15,319 nucleotides of DNA from Micavibrio sp. (GTDB taxonomy: Bacteria > Pseudomonadota > Alphaproteobacteria > Micavibrionales > Micavibrionaceae). This document shows positions 1 through 5,809 of this stretch, piece by piece. How positions within the stretch are numbered: position 1 is the stretch's first letter; each line of letters starts with the position of its first letter. A program made the translations under genes and the position numbers. The stretch covers positions 1 to 15,319 of the forward strand of contig JAPJRC010000051.1 in the NCBI GenBank assembly GCA_030824805.1. Reading direction: 5' to 3'. Below the pieces are notes generated by a model that was not told the origin of the DNA, made no database searches, and saw only the letters and a program-made list of their open reading frames with translations.

Positions 1-1
1 T

Positions 2-82
2 CCGAATGCAGCGGCGCAATTTATGCAGGATGTAAAAGATCTTGCCCCGGCTGCCACACAATCTACGCCTTCGGCTCAATAA
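2..82 (+). CDS. 3' end of an unidentified protein (partial)
   Basis: The last 26 codons of a plus-strand frame that enters from outside the window and stops at TAA 80-82, just before the tRNA. The visible tail (ending ATQSTPSAQ) is rich in Ala, Gln, Ser and Pro, like a disordered C-terminus. Another frame is also open here, but it runs straight through the tRNA gene, so this one is preferred. No function can be assigned. Confidence is limited by the short length. Confidence 0.4.
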   Translation, partial: PNAAAQFMQDVKDLAPAATQSTPSAQ

Positions 83-94
83 AAAACCTGAGAG

Positions 95-171
95 TGGCGT
101 CCCCGACGGGATTCGAACCCATGGCCCCAGAATTAGGAATTCTGTGCTCTATCCATCTGAGCTACGGAGAC
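95..171 (-). tRNA. tRNA-Arg (anticodon CCT)
   Basis: The minus strand folds into a full cloverleaf. The 7-bp acceptor stem GTCTCCG/CGGGGAC has one G-T pair. T8 and A9 follow, then a D-arm starting GCTC, an anticodon stem CAGAA/TTCTG around the loop TTCCTAA (anticodon CCT), and a T-arm with loop TTCGAAT. The discriminator base is G and the 3' CCA is encoded at 97-95. It decodes AGG. A promoter-like TTGCGG-17-TATAAG lies directly upstream, giving a 5' leader of only a few bases. A T6 run on the minus strand at 86-81 follows and may help termination. There is no integrase or attachment-site repeat nearby, so no sign that an element has used this tRNA. Confidence 0.96.
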
Positions 172-181
172 GCGCACTTGC

Positions 182-210
182 CTTATACCAACGAAGCGGC
201 AAAGCCGCAA
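182..210 (-). promoter_or_regulatory. Predicted promoter of tRNA-Arg(CCT)
   Basis: On the minus strand, -35 TTGCGG (210-205) and -10 TATAAG (187-182) are separated by 17 bp. The -10 ends 10 bp before the first tRNA base. The spacer and -35 share a 5-bp inverted repeat, GCGGC/GCCGC (196-200 and 204-208). The candidate sRNA terminator sits just upstream, so the tRNA appears to be transcribed separately. Confidence 0.55.
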
Positions 211-225
211 CGAACCACGGACAAA

Positions 226-332
226 GAAAAAAGCTCTCCTGTGTGGGGAGAGCTTTTTGATACGAAGGAGGTTAACTGTATGTGGGGAGTATAACCTCTA
301 ACTCTATTGCTACGGACTGTGTGGGTTCCGAT
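226..332 (-). ncRNA. Candidate trans-acting small RNA with three CCCACA-loop hairpins
   Basis: A free-standing minus-strand transcription unit of about 105 nt with no convincing ORF. A TTGACA promoter predicts a start near 333-331, right where the first hairpin begins. Hairpin 1 (330-313) is CGGA/TCCG with loop core CCACACA. Hairpin 2 (298-268) is a perfect 7-bp stem GAGGTTA/TAACCTC with a 17-nt loop containing CUCCCCACA. Hairpin 3 (254-232) is an 8-bp stem AGCTCTCC/GGAGAGCT with loop CCACACA, followed by U6CUUU. Hairpins 1 and 3 share the 9-mer CTGTGTGGG on the plus strand (317-325 and 239-247), and hairpin 2 carries TGTGGGG (281-287). The strand after hairpin 2 reads CCUCCUU, complementary to Shine-Dalgarno sequences. 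C-rich loops are typical of alphaproteobacterial regulatory RNAs such as AbcR and the CCUCCUCCC 'cuckoo' RNAs, but I do not recognise this as a named family. Function is inferred. Confidence 0.6.
227..254 (-). terminator. Intrinsic terminator ending the candidate small RNA
   Basis: Perfect 8-bp stem AGCTCTCC (254-247) / GGAGAGCT (239-232), 7-nt loop, then T5-6 C TTT on the minus strand. The flanking A and T runs also make it a terminator in the plus direction (TTTTT at 254-258), so it is likely bidirectional and would also stop read-through from the gene ending at 82. Confidence 0.8.
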
Positions 333-338
333 GGTGTA

Positions 339-367
339 TATATTCCATAAGCGACCACGCATGTCAA
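339..367 (-). promoter_or_regulatory. Predicted sigma70-type promoter of the candidate small RNA
   Basis: Minus strand: a perfect -35 TTGACA (367-362), a 17-bp spacer, then the AT-rich -10 region AATATATA (hexamer AATATA at 344-339, alternatives shifted by 1-2 bp). The predicted start falls at about 333-331, at the edge of hairpin 1. No protein-coding start lies downstream before the terminator at 254-227. Confidence 0.55.
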
Positions 368-378
368 TACAACTTTTG

Positions 379-409
379 AAAAAAATATGTAAAAGCTGTG
401 TTTTTTACA
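379..409 (-). terminator. Intrinsic terminator downstream of the phosphatase gene
   Basis: Minus strand: a 7-bp AT-rich stem TGTAAAA (409-403) / TTTTACA (394-388), 8-nt loop, then TAT and seven T residues (385-379). It separates the phosphatase transcript from the small-RNA promoter at 367. The stem is weak, but the U-tract is long. Confidence 0.5.
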
Positions 410-473
410 AGTTTAGGCAGAAATCGTGGGTTTCGCCATCATTTTTAAAATAATATTACAAAAATACGGCTCT

Positions 474-977
474 TTATGGCTTTAGACTATACTGTGAAAT
501 CAACCGTTTGAGCAGACGCGCAGTCTCTTCCTCTATCAGCCTGTATACGAGATCAAAATCTTTCTGCCCCCCATAATAGGGGTCCGGCACATCGATATGA
601 TCTTCAGCGGTTAAATACATGGCGAGGCGTCCGTCCTGATCGGCCATGGTTCGGAGGTGCGAAAAATGCCCCCCATCCATAGCGAAAATATGATCAAACT
701 CTTTGAAATCATTGGCAGAAACCTTTCGCGCACGCAGGCTCCGCATATCCACACCGCGCGCAAGCGCCGTGGCGATCGATCTGGGATCCGGCGGATCACC
801 AATATGGTAGCCATGGGTGCCGGCAGAATCGATCCGGAAATGCGCTTCCAACCCCGCTTCTTCAACCTGATGGCGGAAGACGGCTTCGGCGGTTGGCGAG
901 CGGCATATATTTCCCGTACAGACAAACAGGACACCGATGGGTTTGGAAGATGTTGGACTCATGCCCGTATAATACAT
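474..977 (-). CDS. Low-molecular-weight protein-tyrosine phosphatase
   Basis: Predicted cytosolic phosphatase of the LMW-PTP / arsenate-reductase fold, 167 residues (family usually 150-165). The P-loop CTGNICRS at residues 20-27 contains nucleophile Cys20 and Arg26 in the C-X5-R motif. The general-acid motif DPYYG is at residues 132-136, with Asp132. These catalytic features are complete, so an active enzyme is expected. Its substrate cannot be read from sequence; bacterial relatives act on tyrosine kinases or on small phosphoesters. The start is uncertain: Met1 (977) and Met6 (962) are both possible and neither has a clear ribosome site. The gene is divergent from olsB across about 60 bp, and a minus-strand promoter-like pair lies there. 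A terminator follows at 409-379. Confidence 0.93.
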   Translation of the reverse strand: MYYTGMSPTSSKPIGVLFVCTGNICRSPTAEAVFRHQVEEAGLEAHFRIDSAGTHGYHIGDPPDPRSIATALARGVDMRSLRARKVSANDFKEFDHIFAMDGGHFSHLRTMADQDGRLAMYLTAEDHIDVPDPYYGGQKDFDLVYRLIEEETARLLKRLISQYSLKP

Positions 978-996
978 GGGTTTGGCTGCTTTTTTT

Positions 997-1025
997 CTAT
1001 AAATTCCAACACGGGTTTGCTACAA
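997..1025 (-). promoter_or_regulatory. Possible promoter of the phosphatase gene
   Basis: Minus strand TTGTAG (1025-1020), 17 bp, TTATAG (1002-997). This predicts a start about 13 nt before ATG 977. The matches to consensus are only moderate. It lies in the short divergent gap shared with olsB. Confidence 0.3.
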
Positions 1026-1039
1026 AATTTGTGACCGAC

Positions 1040-1888
1040 ATGACAAACAGTTCTCTCACACTACTCGAAGACAAAGTTTCCGTCCGCCTAGCAAAGAATG
1101 CGGCAGAGATAGAGGCCGCGCAGCGCCTGCGCTACAAAGTGTTCTACGAGGAACAAAACGCCGTGCCCAGCGAAGAGATGTCGACGCGACGCATGGATTT
1201 CGATGAATACGATTCCGTAATGGACCATCTGGTCGTCGTGGATGAAAATCTTCCTGCGGGCGAACAGATTGTCGGCACATATCGGGTGATGCGCCGCGAA
1301 GGCGCAGAGAAAATCGGCAAGTTTTACAGCGATGCCGAGTTCAATATCAAGCCCCTGCTCAGCGCGGGAACCGAAGTTCTGGAACTCGGGCGCTCCTGTG
1401 TTTTATCCCCCTACCGCACGCGCCTTGTCCTGCAAAAACTTTGGGGCGGCATAGCGCATTATGTGGCGGAGTATAAAATCGGACTGATGTTCGGTTGCGC
1501 CTGTCTGGAAGGCACGGATGTATCAACCCTCGCCCACCAGCTTTCGTATCTCTACCATTATCATCTGGCACCGCCTGCATTGCGCGTGCGCGCCATCGAT
1601 GAGCGTTATGTCGATATGAATATAATTCCAAAAGAACAGTTGAATGCCAAAGAGGTGTTCCTGTCTTTACCGCCTATCATCAAAGGCTATCTGCGTCTCG
1701 GCGCCAGTGTGGGCGACGGCGCGATTGTCGACCATCAGTTCAATTCCACGGATGTCTGCATCGTCATGCCCACCCATCTGGTGACGGACAAATATTTCAA
1801 GCACTACCAACGCATCACAAACAATGCGATTACAACCGACGATGAATTCGCCGATCGTATGTCGCATGGCTCACAGGGCGCAAACTAG
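1040..1888 (+). CDS. olsB: Ornithine N-acyltransferase-like GNAT protein (OlsB family)
   Basis: Predicted to transfer a 3-hydroxyacyl chain from acyl-ACP to the alpha-amino group of ornithine, giving lyso-ornithine lipid, the first step of phosphate-free ornithine lipid synthesis at the inner membrane. It is 282 residues long. The N-terminal part has the family pattern RLRYKVFYEE, then a GTYRVM strand, the signature LELGRSCVLSPYR at about residues 115-127, and a conserved YHYHLAPP stretch later. It has the GNAT-like fold of the 'hemolysin-like' acyltransferases. ATG 1040 is chosen; GTG 1031 is in frame, while the longer ATG at 893 would overlap the phosphatase. Neither preferred start has a good Shine-Dalgarno. 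An acyltransferase follows after 2 bp, which supports an olsB-olsA-like pair. The substrate is inferred from family and context. Confidence 0.85.
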   Translation: MTNSSLTLLEDKVSVRLAKNAAEIEAAQRLRYKVFYEEQNAVPSEEMSTRRMDFDEYDSVMDHLVVVDENLPAGEQIVGTYRVMRREGAEKIGKFYSDAEFNIKPLLSAGTEVLELGRSCVLSPYRTRLVLQKLWGGIAHYVAEYKIGLMFGCACLEGTDVSTLAHQLSYLYHYHLAPPALRVRAIDERYVDMNIIPKEQLNAKEVFLSLPPIIKGYLRLGASVGDGAIVDHQFNSTDVCIVMPTHLVTDKYFKHYQRITNNAITTDDEFADRMSHGSQGAN

Positions 1889-1890
1889 CC

Positions 1891-2745
1891 ATGCGCACTT
1901 TGCTCGGTGCCACGCGGTTGGCCATTTTCCTCCTGGCCAGCATGGTCACCATTATCGTTCAAACAACGGTTCTCTCCATTCTAAGACTACGGGGCAAGCG
2001 CATTGCGCTTCTCTACCCGAAATCCTTTCATGATTTCTGCACCCGTCTTGTCGGCATCAACGTCCTGCTCGAAGGGGAACCGGCAAAAGGCGAAAACATC
2101 GTTTATCTGGGCAACCATGTGTCCTATTTCGACGTACAGGTTCTGGGCGGTCTGGTCGAAGGCACATTCATCGCCAAGAAGGATATCGAGAGCTGGCCGT
2201 TTTTCGGGCTCATGGGCAAGATGGGCCAGACGATTTACATGAGCCGCAACCCGGCCGATGCGGCCAAAGAATCCCAGATGCTGGAAGAAAGACTGAAGCA
2301 GCCTTCCCCGATTATCATTTTTCCGGAAGGCACCTCTTCAAACGGCGAAAGCGTTCTCCCGTTCAAATCAAGCCTGTTCCAATTGTTTTTAAACAAAGAC
2401 ATTACAATCCAGCCCTTCACCGTTTCCATCATGAGTGTGGAAGGCAAAGTGCCGGTAACGACCGAAATGCGCGATCGCTATGCCTGGCATGGCGATATGG
2501 ACCTGATTCCGCATTTATGGGATTTCGTCAAAAGCAAAGGCGCCACTGTTAAAGTGACATTCCAGAATCCTATTGCAACGCATTCTTTTAAAGACAGAAA
2601 GCTTCTTTGCGACGCCTGTTATGCAGGGGTTGTCAAAGGGCTTGATTTATCCACGTCCGCACCTTACGGTCACTCTCCGCAGCAGGTAGCTGTCGAACCA
2701 ACCCCTTTTCAGGAGCCGCTATGCAAATCTCGCCAGATGAAATGA
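1891..2745 (+). CDS. PlsC-type 1-acyl-glycerol-3-phosphate / lyso-ornithine-lipid O-acyltransferase
   Basis: Membrane-bound lysophospholipid acyltransferase of 284 residues. A hydrophobic segment at about residues 9-30 anchors it to the inner membrane. The catalytic H-X4-D motif is NHVSYFD (His76, Asp81), and the acyl-acceptor motif FPEGTS is at 144-149; both are intact. It starts 2 bp after the OlsB-like gene, so the two are probably co-translated. This context suggests an OlsA role, acylating lyso-ornithine lipid from acyl-ACP. A general PlsC role in phosphatidic acid synthesis is equally compatible with the motifs, so no symbol is given. The C-terminal 40 residues are less conserved in character, and their codons overlap the next gene. 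Confidence 0.9.
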   Translation: MRTLLGATRLAIFLLASMVTIIVQTTVLSILRLRGKRIALLYPKSFHDFCTRLVGINVLLEGEPAKGENIVYLGNHVSYFDVQVLGGLVEGTFIAKKDIESWPFFGLMGKMGQTIYMSRNPADAAKESQMLEERLKQPSPIIIFPEGTSSNGESVLPFKSSLFQLFLNKDITIQPFTVSIMSVEGKVPVTTEMRDRYAWHGDMDLIPHLWDFVKSKGATVKVTFQNPIATHSFKDRKLLCDACYAGVVKGLDLSTSAPYGHSPQQVAVEPTPFQEPLCKSRQMK

Positions 2746-2939
2746 TCAAAGTTCAGGATTATCTGCGCCGCACCTTTGGCAACCCCGGCATCGGTGTAAA
2801 ACCGCGCGCGCAAGCCTCTGATTCCATCGAGATTCTGTTGAACGGCGAATTCCTCGGCATTTGCTACAAGAACGAGGAAGACGGCGAAACCTCTTATGAT
2901 TTCAACATGTCGATCCTCGACATCGATCTTGAAGGTTAA
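2721..2939 (+). CDS. DUF3126-family small protein
   Basis: A 72-residue acidic cytosolic protein matching the alphaproteobacterial DUF3126 family as I remember it: an N-terminal helix with YLRRTFGNP, a strand region IEILLNGEFLG, and the C-terminal EEDGETSYDFNMSILDIDL. Function is unknown. Start ATG 2721 has a strong AGGAG at 2711-2715 with 5-nt spacing, which decides against ATG 2742. It overlaps the end of the acyltransferase gene by 25 bp in another frame, so it belongs to that operon. Confidence 0.9.
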   Translation: MQISPDEMIKVQDYLRRTFGNPGIGVKPRAQASDSIEILLNGEFLGICYKNEEDGETSYDFNMSILDIDLEG

Positions 2940-2956
2940 AAAACTCCCATAAGCTT

Positions 2957-2986
2957 TTGCTTAAGGTTACCCATCGCTGTTAGACT
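2957..2986 (+). promoter_or_regulatory. Possible promoter giving a near-leaderless mRNA for the exported cluster
   Basis: TTGCTT (2957-2962), 18 bp, TAGACT (2981-2986), with ATG 2994 only 7 bp after the -10. The expected start site coincides with the initiation codon. The region 2975-2993 is also a near-perfect 9-bp inverted repeat (CGCTGTTAG / CTAACGGCG, one G-T), which could be an operator. There is no Shine-Dalgarno before 2994. The promoter assignment is tentative. Confidence 0.35.
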
Positions 2987-2993
2987 AACGGCG

Positions 2994-3443
2994 ATGTTTC
3001 GTATGATCTTTCTTTTTTCGATGCTTGCCGCATCCTCCGCGTTTGCTGCGGCAGGACAGGACCCTCTCGTTTTCCGGGAGAAAATAAAAGGATACCGCGA
3101 GCAGGAACTGCTGGATTATTTCCAGATGATCAAGCGCTACGACCCTTCCGTTCCCTACAGTATAGCGGCAAAAGATCTTAACGGAGACGGTGTCGAGGAA
3201 TGGATATTATTCCAGAAGATCCCTTCTTCGTGCATATCAAACGCGGATTGCGCTATCGTCATCGGAGGACTTAGCGAAGGCCAGATTGTCCTTCTCGGGG
3301 AAATGCGCGGGGGAAAGATCAGAGTATCGAATGAAAAGCTGTATGGAGTACGCAAGCTGTTGGTCTATAATGAAAAGAACAACGATTACGCGTATGAATC
3401 CTATGTATGGACGCCGGCAGAACAGGCGTTCCGCCCTGAATGA
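2994..3443 (+). CDS. Exported protein with FG-GAP/EF-hand-like D-x-N-G-D loop
   Basis: 149 residues, not recognised as a named protein. A clear Sec signal peptide covers residues 1-19/20, ending SAFA-AAG. The mature part has DLNGDGVEEW at 61-70, like the calcium-coordinating loops of FG-GAP, VCBS and dockerin-type repeats, and a Cys pair C80-X5-C86 that may form a disulphide. The end, YESYVWTPAEQ, matches the end of its neighbour. It appears paralogous to the next gene: same order of Asp loop, CX5C, a central Leu-Gly strand, then a Tyr-rich strand before a PA motif. It opens a run of four exported proteins and overlaps the next frame by 4 bp (ATGA). Periplasmic or secreted localisation is likely; the role is unknown. 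Confidence 0.82.
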   Translation: MFRMIFLFSMLAASSAFAAAGQDPLVFREKIKGYREQELLDYFQMIKRYDPSVPYSIAAKDLNGDGVEEWILFQKIPSSCISNADCAIVIGGLSEGQIVLLGEMRGGKIRVSNEKLYGVRKLLVYNEKNNDYAYESYVWTPAEQAFRPE

Positions 3444-4111
3444 CCAACTTTTGCACTCCTGAGGGTAAAAAGCTTATGATGGATAAGGCAGATAGCATCT
3501 GGGGAAGAGGACTGACCTTCATGATAAAGGCGTTTAACACAGCCTTCGCGACAGCGTTTATGACCGTTGCCATGGGCTCCACAATGTCCTGCGCCCAGAA
3601 CCCGCTTCCCCCTAAAAACCTCAGATATCAAAATTTTCAGGATCCCAGCTTTGATCCCGCCTATTCTATCGCATGGGATGCCATGGGTGCCCTGTACAAC
3701 GGCACAGAAAGCGAAAAGGGCCGCGAGGATGTCATCAATCCGTTTATGGATATCGCGCAGACAGACCTCAACGGCGACCGTATGGATGAAATCATTGCCG
3801 TGCCGGTGCCTTCCATCCCTGAAAGCCTGACGCTGTGCGAAAAGAATCAGACATGCCCGTATTACATTCTGGAAGTGCGTGACAGAACCGTTCACACGCT
3901 AGGCGTTATCAAAGCCGGCATGATTGATCGCGGCGATGATATCGTAAACGGTTACTGGACGTTGAATGTCTATCAGCGCAACGACAGAACCGGTGACTAC
4001 GAAAGCCCCGTTGTCTACGTATACGACCCGGCAAAAGATTCATACGCGCCAAAACCGTCCCTATCTTCTACGATTCTTCCCCGCCCTGCGCCCACTACGA
4101 GCAAGCCATAG
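3440..4111 (+). CDS. Exported protein, tandem paralogue of the preceding gene
   Basis: 223 residues from the ATGA-overlapping start. The start is uncertain: ATG 3476, 3479 and 3521 are in frame. The 3521 start gives a standard signal peptide (MIKAF... ending SCA-QN, residues 28-52 of the long form). The 3440 start is kept because of the coupled overlap, though no good ribosome site supports it. The sequence before Cys51 (TMSC) is a poor lipobox, so a lipoprotein is possible but not favoured. The mature region has DLNGDRMDEI at 109-118 and C133-X5-C139, the same spacing as the CX5C in the upstream protein, and ends VVYVYDPAKDSY like that protein's SYVWTPAEQAF. The C-terminal tail is Pro, Ser and Thr rich. 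The function is unknown, and an 11-bp gap precedes the M23 gene. Confidence 0.82.
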   Translation: MTNFCTPEGKKLMMDKADSIWGRGLTFMIKAFNTAFATAFMTVAMGSTMSCAQNPLPPKNLRYQNFQDPSFDPAYSIAWDAMGALYNGTESEKGREDVINPFMDIAQTDLNGDRMDEIIAVPVPSIPESLTLCEKNQTCPYYILEVRDRTVHTLGVIKAGMIDRGDDIVNGYWTLNVYQRNDRTGDYESPVVYVYDPAKDSYAPKPSLSSTILPRPAPTTSKP

Positions 4112-4122
4112 GAAGTAGATAG

Positions 4123-5772
4123 ATGGTCGGAGGGATAAGCAAAAATAAAAGCGTCAAAACCAACATAAGCTTCGTTATGTTGGTGATTGTCCTTTCTACG
4201 CTCTTCCCCGTAGCGCTGTACGCACAAGCATCATCCATCGTTATTTCGAGAGAGCCTCTTCCAACGCGGACAAGCTCGTTTGGACGACGCACAAGCCCCT
4301 GCTCCGGTTGTAGCTCCAACCACAAAGGGCAAGACTATCGCGCACGCACACCGACGCCCGTACAAACGAACGCGCCTGTCACAAGTTGCGGATCGGTTCG
4401 CGGCTACGGAAACCTGGCCGAAGTAAGACGCACATGCGCAAACGGTAACGTCGTGCGCGAACAATATGCCCACTTGTCCAGCTGCCCTGCCAACGGCGCC
4501 ACCACCGTTACCACCGGTAACACCGGCGTGGGTACTGCACCGCACCTTCACTACAACGTGTTGCTGGGCGGTACGTATGTAGACCCGGTGGCCGCGTTAA
4601 ACCAGGATCTTTGCGACAACGCCGTGCGCCAGCGCCTGATCGAGGATGCACGCCAGAAAGGCATTACCGGCGGCGGCGGCGGCGCAGCACCAACAAACAA
4701 TCCGACAACAAATCCGACACCACAAACGGGCGGCGGCGGCACTGGAGGTACAGGCGGCACCGGCGGCACGGGTGGTACTGGTGGTACCGGAGGAACAGGC
4801 GGTACCGGTGGCGGCACGCCTCCTCCTTTGCCTCCGCCTAACTACTTCCCCGAGCCGTGGCAGGATCCGATTGTACCGGGCCCATTCCCGCCAACAACAA
4901 GCGACGTCGTTCCCCGTACACAAACGGGTAATGAAGTTACAGGATGTGCGGTGGACACATGGGTGGCAATGGTGAACCAATCCGTCCTCCAAACGCGGCG
5001 CGAAATGCTCATGAACGAGCGTTATATCGCCAAAGCAGACAGTGTGCTCGCTTATGCCTGCTTTGAAGATATGTACTGGAACGCCGGTCGCACGCTGGGA
5101 ATATTCAGCGAATCACAACGCTGGAGCAACGCGCAGATCGATATCATCGGCCGCACGGTAACCATAAACGTCAACATGGGCGCACAATCTCTGGACGGTG
5201 CTATTTCCGGCGCTGTCGATACTGCGGTCGAGGCCTATTTAAATTCGAACTTTGACCATGACTGGCTCGGAGAAATCAACGAACCTCTTAACATGTCCGG
5301 CACTGGAACAGGCGGCGGCGGTGAAGAAAGCGAAGAAGATCACACGCACGGCGTTACACAATACAATGCACAGTGCGGCCAGATGAGTCGGGTATGGCAA
5401 ATGGCAAAATGTTTCAATGTACAGGATGACCCTTTATTCTACAGATTCGAAGATTTGATAAGCCAAGATCCACGCGCCTTCCCGCACAGCTATGCCTGTA
5501 CGGACAGCGGTATTACGCAATCGATGATCGATCTGGCCAGAAACCAAGAAGTCCAGCGGGACAATATAGATGCATATATCGAGATACTTTATCCGGAAGG
5601 CGGCCAGTGTGCTGCCCCGATTCCAACCGGCGTGACCGTTACCCAGCGCGAGGGCGCGGACCGGATAACACGCGAGGTCACGTATCAGGACGCGCTTTGT
5701 ATAACAGCCGGATGTAGTTACCAAAACCCTGGGCTCTCGGGGCTTGGAACCTGCGAAATCAGGCAACCATAG
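4123..5772 (+). CDS. Exported M23-family metallopeptidase with (TGG)n linker and novel Cys-containing C-terminal domain
   Basis: 549 residues. A signal peptide spans 1-34 or 36 (basic start, hydrophobic 16-32, LYA-QA). A compact LytM/M23 domain lies at about 48-160. The Zn ligands and catalytic His are all visible: H67-x3-D71 (HKGQDY), H117 (YAHL), and H141-L-H143 followed by Y and DPVAAL. Family knowledge predicts cleavage of peptide cross-links or stems in peptidoglycan in the periplasm. Extra Cys at 60, 63, 89, 105, 121 and 164 suggest disulphides. Residues 181-240 are a low-complexity Gly/Thr/Pro linker, with eight exact TGG units at 207-230. Residues 270-549 form a separate domain shared with the next gene (shared features include CxxxxW, KADSxLxYxCF, SNFxHxxLG, VWxxAKC, PTGV, GCSY). 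That domain is not one I recognise. An acidic, His-containing insert (about 396-409) interrupts it. GGAAG near 4111-4115 serves as ribosome site. Confidence 0.9.
   Translation: MVGGISKNKSVKTNISFVMLVIVLSTLFPVALYAQASSIVISREPLPTRTSSFGRRTSPCSGCSSNHKGQDYRARTPTPVQTNAPVTSCGSVRGYGNLAEVRRTCANGNVVREQYAHLSSCPANGATTVTTGNTGVGTAPHLHYNVLLGGTYVDPVAALNQDLCDNAVRQRLIEDARQKGITGGGGGAAPTNNPTTNPTPQTGGGGTGGTGGTGGTGGTGGTGGTGGTGGGTPPPLPPPNYFPEPWQDPIVPGPFPPTTSDVVPRTQTGNEVTGCAVDTWVAMVNQSVLQTRREMLMNERYIAKADSVLAYACFEDMYWNAGRTLGIFSESQRWSNAQIDIIGRTVTINVNMGAQSLDGAISGAVDTAVEAYLNSNFDHDWLGEINEPLNMSGTGTGGGGEESEEDHTHGVTQYNAQCGQMSRVWQMAKCFNVQDDPLFYRFEDLISQDPRAFPHSYACTDSGITQSMIDLARNQEVQRDNIDAYIEILYPEGGQCAAPIPTGVTVTQREGADRITREVTYQDALCITAGCSYQNPGLSGLGTCEIRQP
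4741..4812 (+). repeat. In-frame tandem repeat encoding eight Thr-Gly-Gly units
   Basis: Eight 9-bp units of the form ACN GGN GGN, flanked by GGC-rich codons, sit between the M23 domain and the C-terminal domain. The protein repeat is perfect, but the third codon positions differ from unit to unit (ACT, ACA, ACC and ACG are all used). This argues for retained selection on a flexible linker rather than very recent slippage. Confidence 0.9.
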
Positions 5773-5797
5773 GACTGTGGCAGTGATCGTTTGCCAA

Positions 5798-5803
5798 GGG
5801 AGG
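5798..5803 (+). promoter_or_regulatory. Shine-Dalgarno supporting a TTG start
   Basis: GGGAGG, within AAGGGAGG at 5796-5803, lies 6 nt before an in-frame TTG at 5810. It is the best ribosome site in the intergenic gap. The in-frame ATG at 5849 has only an AGGGG one base upstream of it and a weak purine run. Confidence 0.6.
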
Positions 5804-5809
5804 TTAATT

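Noticed and set aside
95..171. tRNA-Arg as an attachment site for an integrated element
   Set aside because: No integrase, no repeated tRNA 3' fragment and no change in gene character were seen in the window.
265..294. Mini-ORF on the plus strand (Met-Trp-Gly-Val) with a perfect AAGGAGG before it, resembling a leader peptide
   Set aside because: No gene follows on the plus strand within reach. The same bases form hairpin 2 of a minus-strand unit with a clear promoter and terminator, which explains the AAGGAGG as the complement of a CCUCCUU stretch.
94..294. Plus-strand open frame of 66 codons across the tRNA
   Set aside because: It is antisense to the tRNA-Arg gene and the small-RNA candidate, and its sequence is the familiar spurious translation of a tRNA (PTGFEPMAPELG).
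893..1039. Upstream extension of the OlsB-like gene to ATG 893
   Set aside because: It would overlap the 5' end of the well-supported divergent phosphatase, and the added residues do not resemble the family N-terminus.
2950..2963. Hairpin TAAGC-TTTT-GCTTA after the DUF3126 gene as a terminator
   Set aside because: The stem is only 5 bp and no T-run follows, so it is not convincing as an intrinsic terminator.
4551..4992. Minus-strand frames rich in Pro-Pro-Val and plus-strand Arg-rich frames over the GGC/GGT repeat
   Set aside because: They are shadow translations of the TGG-repeat region of the M23 gene; there is no ribosome site or coding character of their own.
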